This document shows, piece after piece, positions 1 to 10,809 of a stretch of DNA of 64,000 nt. The notes below the pieces were generated by a model, which saw nothing but the letters and a program-made list of their open reading frames with translations, was not told the origin of the DNA and ran no database searches. Both the position numbers and the translations under genes were made by a program. Source of the DNA: Ustulina deusta (Eukaryota > Ascomycota > Sordariomycetes > Xylariales > Xylariaceae); assembly GCA_023159155.1 (NCBI GenBank), contig JAJNNX010000003.1, positions 1,240,001-1,304,000 on the forward strand, read 5' to 3'. Each line of letters begins with the position of its first letter. Positions within the stretch are counted from its first letter, which is position 1.

Positions 1-773
1 AGTGGGAATCGACTACATACGCCTACCCGTAATTCTCGCGAAAGGGCCGAATTGTCTCTCCCAATCCAATCGCAGGATCCCAATTGCCACCTTTCTTGAC
101 CAGTCTTAGCTCCCCCAGAAAAGCCACCTCACGAAGCTAAGTTCCCCGCATCCTGGCACTTGTCTTGGCATATGATAAGCTAATCCCCCGGTATAAACTA
201 GACCAGTTAGAGTTTAACGGATGTTGGGGTTGGTGGGGGTCAACTCCCTAGCGGCATGTATGCGAGTTTCGAACTACTGACTGGATAGTTCACAAGTATT
301 GGCGGATATATTCGAATGCCATGAGCGCTAAGCTGCAGGCGGGTTGGCTCCCTTTTTTTCTATCAGTAATCGTTACATCGTACGACCACATAGCATTAGT
401 TCACGTCTATCTAGTTGAGCATCTCCAGAAATTCGGAGCGAGGATAGCGTAAGGGGATATTTGGGGAGTTCTGAAGTGGGTTCGGATGGGGGAGTTCGGG
501 TAGAGCTCCCTAAGAACCCGAGCGAGGCGGTCAGGTAGCCGCAACCAACCGGTCAGGGCTGGGACTTGGGGTAACCGCAAACAATAAAACGATAGCCGTG
601 TCCTCCTCTTCTGTATTACTCCGCTTATGCTTCGTTGGTATTGCGGAAATATTCATGCACGTTCTTATTCTTAATTAGAAGTACTCCCAATCAGCGTTCC
701 TGGCGCCCCCCGTTTACACCCAGCGCATTGTTAGACAGAAAGTCTCAATCCTTTCGGGGCCATTTCGTGACTC

Positions 774-3211
774 ATGGACACAACTGGCGATGTAGTTGCG
801 CCGTCCATGGCTACAAACAAAGATATGGCCGCCGTTTCAAGACATATTTCAGACGCCGAGCGCCCATCCTCATCACACGATGACGCTAGATCCACCAAAT
901 CCGCCCGGGTCGATACTGGCGGGAATGTGGCCGACTTACAACAGGCCGTGGCGAGAGGGTTGCAACCTCCCGAGATCATCATGCGGTTAACACCCGAGGA
1001 GCGCATTAAACTCGAAAAGCGGCTTGTGAGGAAGATTGATTTCCGTCTGCTGCCTATGATTATTCTAATGTGTAAGTGCTGACGCTTCTTGGCGTGCGCG
1101 CTTGGAGGAAATGCCCGGCGACCAGTCGGCTTAGCTTTTGCTTCACAGCCTCGAAATAGTATCGCTAATTGAATTTCTTGGAGATAGATATCTTAAACTA
1201 CATTGATCGGTCGGTAAACACAAATCCCGTGGAGTTGGAGAGAGCGCCTTCTAATGTAGCACAGAAATAACATCGCCGCAGCAAAATTGTCTGGTTTGCC
1301 TGAGGATCTCAAGCTGGAAGGAAACCAGTTCCAAGTAAGCTCGTGAATTATCCTGCGGAACTGCTCAGCGTTGTATTAATACGTCGGGATAGACGGCCGT
1401 CAGTATTCTTTTCGTTGGGTAAGGCCGTCAATATCTGAAAAATTTACCCTATTAGCGTCTAACTTGATGGGATTTTAGTTACTTGTTGGTACAAGTCCCC
1501 TCAAACTTGTTTTTAAACAAAATTGGGTTACCTGGAGTATACCTGCCGGCTTGCGTAAGTTGAAACTCGAGATGGTTGTAACAATCATGCTATGCTAGAC
1601 ACTTGAACACTAACTTGAGATTTTATATAGATGGTAATCTGGGGCGTCATTTCGGCAGCTACCTCAACAGTGAAGGTGAGTAAGCGCGAGTGATCTTTGA
1701 AGAGAAAACAACGAGAACTAACATGGCGCTAGAACTTCGGCGGTTTGATCGCGGTGCGGTTCTTCCTGGGTTTTGTCGAAGCAGTCTACTTTGTCAGTTC
1801 TGTCACACTTCTGAGGCTGCATGCTTATATTAATTCGCAACGGTAACAGCCCGGATGCCTGTATTATCTTAGTTGCTGGTATACCAGAAAAGAACTCGGG
1901 CTACGTACTGCTCTCCTCTACTCTGGCGCCCTGTGAGTAATTCCCCGCGCCATTTCCTTCTTATCCTGGTGGTTTTTAAAGTATACAGGTTTTCTTTCAG
2001 GCCAAAAGCAGGTCTTGGAAGCTTCCTGCAGCTTTGAAATGGTTACATCTTACGCTCCCAAAGGCAATTACTGACCCCGATTGTTGGTAGTATTTCCGGA
2101 GCCTTTTCGGGCTTGATAGCAGCAGGCGTCAATGCAAATCTGGACGGCGTAAGAGGCTATTCTGCCTGGCAATGGCTCTTCATTATCGAGGGTGTCACCA
2201 CAGTAGGCGTAGCATTGATAGCGATTCCTCTCCTGCCGAACTTTCCACGAACCACCAAATGGCTTAGCGAGGAAGAGAAGGCTCTTGCGATCTGGAGGCT
2301 GGAAGAAGACATTGGCGAGGATGATTGGGCTGCTGAGGAGCAGTCGATGTGGGATGGCGCCAGGCTGGCGTTTACTGATGTGAAAACCTACGTCTTGGTA
2401 AAGTCCCTCTGAAACGATCATCTGCAAGGGAGGTTATACTAACTGAAGCCTGGCTATTAGCTACTTTTGGTTACCGGTATTATATCGTCTGCAGGGGTGA
2501 CGAACTTCTTACCGGCAGTGGTTAAGACTCTGGGATACGGCAACGTCGAAACTCTCCTATTAACAAGTCCTCCCTATGTCCTCTGCGTTATTACCTCCTG
2601 TTTGAATGCTTGGCACGCAGATCGAACTGGAGAGAGATTTTGGCACATCACACTCTCGCTATGCGTCGCCCTCGTGGGCTTCATCATTGCTGCAACCACG
2701 ACAGCAATAGGTCCACGGTACTTTGCTATCATCATCATGGTAAGTTGGGAGAACCCGGCCGGTCACTCATAGGTAGAGAATTACGATTGATACGGTGGAT
2801 AGGTCCCTGGAATATACGGCGCCTTTGTGGTAGCACTGGCCTGGATTAGCAACACAATGCCTCGACCGCCGGCCAAGCGTGCGGCTGCCCTCTCCTTTAT
2901 CAACGCGGTGTCGAATGCCACCAGTATCTACGCGAGCTATCTGTCAGTCTTCCCACAATCGTTGTACAAGAGTGAGGAGTGGACATGATGCTGACAAAGA
3001 AAACAGATACCAAGACTGGATGGCTCCTCGATATGTTATCGCATTTGGTGTGAACAGCGGGACTGCAGTGCTCGCAATTGCGTCCGCCTTAGTGCTGCGG
3101 ATTATTCTGATGAGGTTAAACAAGAAGCTTGATCGGGGCATTCATGTCGAGGGCGCTATCAACGCTTTGCCCGGACACGCAGCCGAGCATGGATTCAGAT
3201 TTAAGTTGTAA
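774..3211 (+). CDS. MFS permease, anion:cation symporter (allantoate/nicotinate permease-like) family
   Basis: A multi-exon gene for a 12-helix plasma-membrane carrier of the ACS family, which takes up small organic anions such as allantoate, nicotinate or related vitamins. The substrate cannot be read from the sequence. Exon 1 (from ATG 774 to about 1071) ends in the family's pre-TM1 signature RKIDFRLLPMIIL. Later exons continue with ILNYIDR..NNIAAAK (about 1192-1330), RFFLGFVEAVYF (about 1745-1793), YTRKELGLRTALLYSG (about 1881-1930), an SGLIAAG/AWQWLFIIEG block (2085-2398), a further helix set (2461-2740), and a C-terminal exon starting YQDWMAPRYV (3007-3211). About nine introns are needed. 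Most have GTAAGT or GTGAGT donors, and one appears to use GTCAGT near 2941. Family motifs occur in the expected order without a break, so the gene looks intact. Exact borders of the small early exons are uncertain. Confidence 0.85.
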
Positions 3212-4499
3212 AGCTTCTTGAGCGAAGCAACGATGAGCCATAGATATAGTAGCAGTAGAAGTAGTGCAGTAGTAACTATGCCTCATGCCTACCTAGCCTA
3301 TCTACCTTCAGCTGCCTTGACCTACCTACTTATGTAGGTATCTACATATCCGTCTCGTAACCACAGCCTTGGAATTTGCCTTGGGTACCTTTAGTACGTA
3401 AGTGCCGGTATGGGTGCTACCTTCCAAGCTTCAAACCCCCCGCCGATTCCACCACCGCCATGGGATCTCGGAATCCTCCCGTCCCTAGACCTTCGTGACT
3501 TCCTCCGTCCTCATATTCAATCTACTGCACCAACTCAACAGAGGTAAGTGCCTCTGTCGGGTCTTTTATTATTGCTGCCGTGTTTCATGTCAATCATAAC
3601 TTGCCGTTTTCATATCAAAATACCTACTTCTCTCTTCTCGGGCAGCCTCCACTGCCTTTTGTGTCTAATACCTCTTCAATTCCATTCATCTCGCGAGCTC
3701 TACATTTACACACCCACCCCCTTTACTTTCTCCCGTCGGGCTTACACCATCTTTCGATCTTACTCACTCAGATCTTATCCAATGCCCTTACATCAATATA
3801 GGAAACTATTCTTCCTCTCGGAGGTAAGCGCAGCATCGGCCTCCCAACCCAAGCTAACCCTCCCTTCACCTCACTTAGCTAACTTTCTGCACCTGCCCGA
3901 TGATCACTTAACATGCTAATATGGGTTTGATACGTGATGCGTGGCAGTTACCAACCCACTCTACCCTGTGCCCATGGTGATCGGTTCGTGCATTTATATT
4001 TGGATCCGTGCTTGTTAACACTACCCATTCCCTCTGCCCGCGATTGACGGCTACCAACCAAGATCGATATTGTTCCTTCCTTCCTTCCCCCTTCCCGCCT
4101 CCCAACTTACATCTATCCCTTCACTGACCAAGTCCGAATATCATTTCGCATCTCAATCTCTATCCTGACGCAACTGCCTCTAGATGTGCAACTTGCAACA
4201 AAGACCACTATCTCACCCAGGCATGTGAAGTTATTTCTAGCTTTGTTGCCAACCCCTTACTACAAGCTGTACTCCGATCTAGATTCTCGCCCACCTTTCC
4301 CACTCCTCTATAGCAACGAGGTCATTCCTTCCTCACCCTCTCCTTCCTCATCTCTTCGCATTTGTTCCATCGTTAAAACGCTTTCTTCTCACTCGTTTAT
4401 TCGGTCTGTAATGTAGCTCAAAGCGCGGTTGATCACTTCCCAGACTGCTCCCATCAGCCTGCTGCTCTTGACCCTTATTCTTCGGCGTTGGCTGGAAGG
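3212..4499. other. Intergenic / probable 5' region of the Snf2-like gene
   Basis: Pyrimidine-rich sequence (long C/T runs about 3560-3800 and 4040-4380) typical of fungal promoters and 5' leaders. The reading frame of the following gene stays open upstream of its first ATG back to an acceptor-like TAG at 4414-4416, so an upstream coding exon may lie here. A short open stretch at about 4180-4310 has three cysteines in zinc-finger-like spacing, but I cannot link it confidently to the gene. Confidence 0.5.
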
Positions 4500-7400
4500 A
4501 TGTCTGAAAACCGGCATCAGCGGGCTGCGGCCGCAAAGAATTCTGCCTCATGGAGTGAAAAGGTTGAGACCGAACTTTTTGAGCACCCCTATGCCTCGCA
4601 AAAGTCTGATAACCGCCAAGAAAAGGACAATAAGAAGGGCAGGTGGGATCCTTACGACCGATTCACCAAGAAAGAAGGTAAGTGACGATACCTATTTGTT
4701 ACCTCATTAAATCGACTAACTTCCCCGGATAGACTTGACCAAGTTCTTTTCTGGCCATGAATACCGCCGCTTTAGCCTTACCGACCGCGAGCGATTTGCC
4801 AAGTTTTGTATCCAAAAGACACTTGATGGCCACCCCGACGACAACTTTGAGACTACGGGTGAAATCATGAAGAATGAGTCTGTTGTCGGTCAATCGAACG
4901 AGCCCGAGACACTGGAAAATTTAGCCAGGGCGATCAGGGCTGATGGACAGCAAGACGTGGACGCTGAGGTACTATAGATGTAGGTGTAGGTACACTCATT
5001 TCATTGAAGCTAACAGTACTACTAGTTTAAAGATCACGGCACTCGTTCTTCTAAGGTTGATGATAATGAGCACACACAAAAGATCAGTGCGGCCGCTCAG
5101 TCAATTATTGCCGCCAGCCCTAACAGTCTCGGTCCTCCCGTTAACCCCTGCGCCACATATTTGAAGCTGACGCAGTGTGGTCAGTATGGCCGTAATAACT
5201 CAACTATATGGAGATCACCTCTCATCCCGAACTTGGACAACGAGGACGGCCGCCGAGGCTTGCTGGACCATCAAGTCACGGCAATAGTGTGGCTGCTCTC
5301 CAGGCTGTTTGGAGATCTGCCTACGTTGAAGTACAGAGATCCTATCACTGGAAGGCCGAGCTCTAACATTCGAACCCCCTCCGATATAGAAAATCGCAAC
5401 AGTCTGAAAGGTCCTAAATACTTCGGTGGGATCCTGGCTGACTCTATGGGACTTGGGAAAACACTTATCACAGTTGCCTTAGTAGATCTGTTGATCAGCC
5501 AAGGACTTAATGTTATACGAGCTGAAGATGGAACCGCCAAGTATCGTCCTATTCTACTTGTGGCCCCTAATGCTACTGTAGGAAGTCAGTGGGTACAAGA
5601 GTTTCGTCAAATCATCGACGAATCTACCTTACATCAGATTATTGTTTCAGGACCTGGTCTAGAAGTACCAGGTGGCCAGTACCGAGTTGCTCACCTAGAG
5701 CGCGACCACTTCAAGCAGTGGCCGGCCAACATCAGCTATGTTTGGGACGAGAACGATCCTCGGGCATCCAAGGTGGTTCTTATCGTGACAATGGAAAGTT
5801 GGGCCGTGAGAACCTGTACATATAACAGAGGGGAATCGGAATGGAGCTCGACCTTCACGGAGGAGGGACGAGGATTCTCACTTGTCATCGTCGACGAAGC
5901 CTATAAAGTGAAGAATCACAAAACTAAAAATTGGCGATCAGTCTATCTCCTCGAGCGCCAGTTCACCCTTCTTATCACGGCTACGCCGTGTATAAATACA
6001 CTCGCTGACATATTCGCGCTCGCTCGGCTGCTGTGGACCGCACCTAAGAAATACTTGAAACAGGACCCTACATTGTGGAACGAAATCGAAAAGAAGTTTG
6101 AAGACCTGGAGAGCCTTGATCTCCTTGACGAGTATCCTAGCTCGCATCATTTTCAACTAGTGGCAGGACGGCCAGCTTTGCTTGCTAGATTGCTCTTCAA
6201 GCACTGGAAGGCTAGAACGCATGACATCGATCTGACACGCCAATACCTCAGGCATTTCGAAAAGCTTGCCATGCTGAAGAGGTCTCCTAGTTCCTACATC
6301 TATGCCGATTGGGAGAAGACTCGGCCGATATGTCTTGAGGGTCTTTTCCCAAAGGTCGAGAATTATACCGTCGACATTAGTCCTGGAGAAGCCTATGACC
6401 AGGAATACCAGAGGGTGCACATGGATCTCCTCATCCGGTATCTTGAAGGTCTGAATGACTGGGGGTGCGTCGTTGGTAGAGGTAAGAGGCCTAAAAAAGA
6501 AGAAGAGGACGCAAAGGTACCTATCATGAATTCCATTAGAATCCTTCAGATGGCCTCTTCTTCGTTGGATGTGTACGATCTCGACACAATCCTCTCGGCA
6601 AATGGTCATTCGACACTGTCAGTTGAAGTCGCTGAAATGCGTGCGCAAGATGTGAGCCTCCCCGGCCTAGTCCAATTCTTGGTCTTACCGACCGAAACCA
6701 CGCCGGAGACTCACGTCGGCTGGATGGGAATTGCTGTACGGAACTCCCCTATCCTTCGCTACATCCTCCGTTATATCGATGAGAACATCCTGACTAGAAA
6801 GGAGAATGAGCGGATTAAGAAGCTACTAATTGTCGAGCATAATCCAATGGTCGCTTTCTACTACGAACTTGTTTTGCAATTCTTGGGTTTCGAATGCCGT
6901 TGCATGCATGCGCAATTGTCTCGAGATGAACGTCGGCAACTCGTTAGGAGCTTCAACAGTAGCGATAATAGGTCGTGTCAAATCTTAATCCAGTTGTATA
7001 GTGTTGGCTTCGCCGGCACGAATTTGCACAAGAGCTGCTCGCGGGTCTTGGTTGCTTCTCAGTCGCACAGTCTTCCAGTCCAGTGGCAGGCTATCCATAG
7101 AGTTATTCGAGTGGGTTTTCTAGCATTGTCATTAATATGTTTCAGGCAGGAGTGTGCTAATTACCAGTTCTAGGTTGGTCAGAATTCAGATGTTACTGTC
7201 CACAGAGTGAAGCTCAAGAACTCGTACCATGCCTTCCGAGAGAGCCGCCAGATTGAGAAGATCCTCCCCGAGCTGGGCGGACGAGCGCAAGGGAATACGA
7301 AGAAAGTATTAGTCCGGCTCCTCAATCTCTTTCAATATGAAGTCAACGAAGCATGGCATTCTCCTGAGGGCCAAAAACTCCGGCTCGAGAGAAACCTACT

Positions 7401-8520
7401 TGACGATGACTCAGACAAGGAAGGCGATTCACCGGCTTTCAAGAAAGTGAAGCTCGATACTACTGATGCGAAGGCCAAAATTGAAAACAAGAGAATTAAG
7501 GAGGAGGAAGTAGTCGAGGCGCCGCCTTTTAAGAAAATAAAGATTAAAATTAAAAACAAGAAAATTAAGAAGGAAGAAGTAGCCGGGGCGCCAGCTCCCA
7601 AGGGAATTAAGATCAGAATCAACTCCATGACTAAGGTTGAAGACATCAAGAAAGAGGAAGAAGAAAATGCCGATTTTTCTGGAAGTCTCTTCATCTCAAA
7701 CGAAACCAAACTTCGCACGGATACCGACTCCAGCTCGAAGAAGCGAAAGGGGCAAGAAGCGATCGTGCCAAGGATAGGCGACGGCAGCGGCGGCTGGTAT
7801 AATTATAACAGAAAAGGAGAAGGGGTAAGCGACGACGCAGCGTTTCTGGCGCTGCGGACGCGCGACACCTACTACGCGGAATTCATTGAACTGCCACGGG
7901 CGGCCAAGAGCGTCTTCAGCCATCCGAAGAACAACCTGCGCCGCCTCCTATCGTACGGCAACGACGGGGGGACGCTTTCAACGGTACCGTGGAAGGAGGT
8001 CGATCTCGAGAATCCGGCCGTGTTGGAGCGCGCACTCGAACTCATGCTACGCGTGCGCCTAGGCGCCAAGGACATCGCCATGCTGCCGTTCCCGATGATC
8101 GATCTCTCGCGGGCGTCGGCGCCGCGCCGCGCACAGCTGCAGCAACTCCTTGCTAAGACAAGATATACGGACCAGCACCTCCATGGCGCTGCCGGCGCAG
8201 CTGGTAAAGATCCGAGGGAGACGCTGCGGGGGACGGATCTGAATAAGCCGCTTGCGAAGATTGAGCAAGATCTTGAGGACCAGGCCCGATTCGGTGATGA
8301 ACCCTGCGGCTATGGCGTCAAGGAGGTGGCGAGGATGGCTGAGAAGAGCTGCGTTGATCTTCCTGATGATGATGTTGATCCTCCTAGGAGTAGCAGCAGT
8401 GCTGGTAGAATGTCTGAAGCAGCTGAGGGTGAAGTGGCTCTGATTGGTGATATTGATGAGGATAAGGATGAGATAGCTGAGGGTGAAGTGGTTCTGATAG
8501 ATGATACTGATGAGGATTAG
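4500..8520 (+). CDS. Snf2-family (SF2) helicase-like ATPase
   Basis: Four exons are supported by frame continuity: 4500-4677, 4733-4968, 5026-7110 and 7174-8520, giving about 1,281 residues from the first in-frame ATG. The N-terminal ATPase lobe carries motif I (DSMGLGKT, about residue 276), motif II as DEAYKVKN (about residue 427) instead of the usual DEAH, and motif III-like ITATP. The C-terminal lobe carries a LIVEHNPM/MHAQLSRDER block, a GFAGTNLHKS motif V and a QAIHRVIRVGQ motif VI, the last split by the 63-bp intron at 7111-7173. The tail has lysine-rich near-repeats (about 7440-7640) and two acidic near-repeats (AEGEV.LI.D..ED, 8420-8517). Snf2 proteins are nuclear DNA translocases that remodel nucleosomes or displace proteins. 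No RING or bromodomain is seen, so the subfamily is unclear. A further upstream exon is possible. Confidence 0.8.
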
Positions 8521-9175
8521 GATGAGGAGTGCCAGATGGATGCTGACTAGGGAGATGATGGTGAAGGAAATGCGAAGATCTAAAAGGAAACTTCCAGGTA
8601 TAGGGATTATTAGGAAGAGATAAAAAAGGGGGTGGTACCCATCGGTATCGGTGGCAATGTCCCAATTGATCTGCTATACATATAGAGCAAACGCGTATAT
8701 GTCAATGACAAGCCTGGATTCTATGAAAAGACGGGGATGTCCACCAGAATCGGTAACCGTAGTCCATGTGCGCAATTGTCTTGACAGGTAGCCTTCGCGC
8801 TTGACAGACGTCCAATACCCGAGTCCTTCTCATTAGTATGGACCGGAATTTAGATTGTGCAAGCAACTTCCATCACCTCGTCGTACCAGGTTTCTATAAC
8901 TATATAGCCAGATATGGATCTAAGTGATAGCTGATAGCTTGATAGGCAATCCGTTCTAGGACGCAAACACCCAGTATTGCCAAGAAGCTGTTTCACGAAA
9001 GAACAAAGCAGATATATATAAGCCGACAAAGTATGCCCGCACGTACAAGTAAAGATGAGCGTACTCGAGGGAAAGATACTCCTCGATAAAGCGTGTAAAA
9101 CCTCTATTTGTCTACTCTACCATGCTATATTCACACCCATACCCATACACCACCACCACCGCCCCCGGTCGTTGC
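8521..9175. other. Intergenic, convergent gene ends
   Basis: Lies between the stop of the plus-strand Snf2-like gene and the stop of the minus-strand dehydrogenase. It should hold the two 3' untranslated regions. Nothing further is recognised. Confidence 0.5.
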
Positions 9176-10117
9176 CTAAATAACATTCTTCAGCTCCTGG
9201 CCCGCCAGGAACCGCCGCAGATTATACGCAATGAGGGCCTCGGCGTCCTGCGGGCGGCCGCCGGCCGCATGGGGACTGACGATGCAATTGCGCGCCTTGT
9301 AGAGCGGCGACTCGGGCGGCAGGGGCTCCGTGACGAAGACGTCGAGGGCGGCGCCGCCGATGTCCCCCTTCTCCAGGGCCTCGGCCAGCGCGTCCTCGTC
9401 GATGCTGGTGCCGCGCCCGACGTTGACGACCCACGCGTGCTTCGGCAGGAGCGCCAGCCGCTCCGCGTTCAGCGCGTTCCGGGTGGCCTCGGACCCCGGC
9501 AGGATCATGACCAGGGCGTCGGTGTGCGGGAGCAGAGAGGGCAGGTCGGCGTCGCTGGCGACCTCGGTGCCGTCGCGGACGCCGGGGGACCGCGCGACGC
9601 CGCGCACCGTGGCGCCGAGGGCCTTGAGGTGCGGCGCCAGCGTCTTGGCGATGTTGCCGTAGCCCCAGATGAGCACGTTGGCGTCGCGCAGGGTGGTGAA
9701 GCGGTCCCGGGGGCGGTCGGGCTGGGGCCCGCCGAGGTGGCCGGCCCACCGGCTCTGCACCTGGTAGTCGCGCATCTCGTCGAAGCGGCGGGCGGCGGCG
9801 AGCAGGAGGCCGAGGGCGTGTTCGGCGACGGTGCGGTCGTGCAGCCCCGAGCCCGTGGTCACCGTCACGGACGGCGGGAAGCCGGCCGCGAGGACGTCGT
9901 TGGGGCCCGCGGCCAGAGACTGGATCCAGCGGAGGTTCTTCATGCGCTTGGCGGCGTCGGCGAGGTTCGCGGCGCTGTTGGTCCAGGTCACGAGGACCTC
10001 GGCGTCGACCAGGTCGTCGGGGATGGCGCTCTTGACGTCGTAGGGGTGCAGCGAGGCGCTGAAGCCCTCGAGGCTTGCGACGTCGAGCGCGAGCGAGGTT
10101 GGGTAGAGGAGCTTCAT
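9176..10117 (-). CDS. D-isomer-specific 2-hydroxyacid dehydrogenase
   Basis: Intronless 313-residue NAD(P)-dependent dehydrogenase of the D-2-hydroxyacid family (glyoxylate/hydroxypyruvate reductase, D-lactate and phosphoglycerate dehydrogenase relatives), which interconvert 2-oxoacids and D-2-hydroxyacids. Visible family features are the nucleotide-binding glycine motif WGYGNIAKTL (about residue 150), the catalytic arginine context VVNVGRGT, the EP glutamate region (FVTEPLPP) and the catalytic histidine in SPHAAG near residue 283. The start at 10117 (MKLLYPTS) was chosen because the first beta strand begins there. An in-frame ATG 69 bases upstream adds only a basic, unconserved tail. The region is markedly GC-rich, which produces long meaningless antisense frames. 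Substrate is not determined. Confidence 0.88.
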   Translation of the reverse strand: MKLLYPTSLALDVASLEGFSASLHPYDVKSAIPDDLVDAEVLVTWTNSAANLADAAKRMKNLRWIQSLAAGPNDVLAAGFPPSVTVTTGSGLHDRTVAEHALGLLLAAARRFDEMRDYQVQSRWAGHLGGPQPDRPRDRFTTLRDANVLIWGYGNIAKTLAPHLKALGATVRGVARSPGVRDGTEVASDADLPSLLPHTDALVMILPGSEATRNALNAERLALLPKHAWVVNVGRGTSIDEDALAEALEKGDIGGAALDVFVTEPLPPESPLYKARNCIVSPHAAGGRPQDAEALIAYNLRRFLAGQELKNVI

Positions 10118-10809
10118 GGTGGCGGTGGTTCGGGGAACTGGAGTTTCCGAAACGTGCGGTCGTCGAGACGCCTTTTGTTTCTTCAATGAGAGAATCGCCG
10201 GCGGAGCTCCTCCACTACCGTAGCGGCCCTCCCATGCGTAGTCGAGTAGGTGCTTAGGCTAAGGTAGCAGGCAGGTGTCCCATCCACGTTGACTGGTTGG
10301 TGGTGGTGATGAGGGGGGTCGATCTGGAGGGAGTTTCCCTGTTAGGGATTTTGGGGGTCGAATGCGGGGCAGTCCCGTAGGTACATAGATGGTACGCGGG
10401 GGTCTCGGGCAATCTGGGTACAGACTTGTAAGATTGGCCCGAGCTGCGGGGTTGTGCGTCGAGCAGACCGGAATAGCAGGTTTCGGCGGCATGAGCCTAA
10501 AATATTCTACCTAAAGTTAGTGGCGTACGAGATTAAAGTGGGCATTGTTGTACCTAGTCTACTAAAATGAACCCGATCCTCTCAGTAAGGGAAGAAATGA
10601 GAGGAAAGGGGAAACAAAAAAGACAGCGGTTGCAATGCGGTAAAGATGGTAATGGTAACATACCTCGCCGTTCTAGTAATTTATCGGGCGTGAAAATTCA
10701 GGGGACACCATCGTAAATCACCTGAACGTGGAACTTAACGAGGCAGCTCCGATAGCAGGTCAACGGAAGCATCCAGGCCGTCTGAGTGGCATAATTTCGG
10801 CATCCCTAA
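10118..10809. other. Intergenic, upstream of dehydrogenase
   Basis: About 0.7 kb holding the promoter of the minus-strand dehydrogenase and the 3' region of the next minus-strand gene. No coding signal or RNA gene is seen. Confidence 0.4.

Noticed and set aside
4180..4310. Three-cysteine open stretch upstream of the Snf2-like gene as a zinc-finger exon
   Set aside because: Cannot be joined to the gene with clear splice sites. Could be chance in a C/T-rich leader.
9122..10189. Long plus-strand frame (355 codons) opposite the dehydrogenase
   Set aside because: Arg/Gly/Val-rich translation with no domain. It is the antisense shadow of a very GC-rich real gene.
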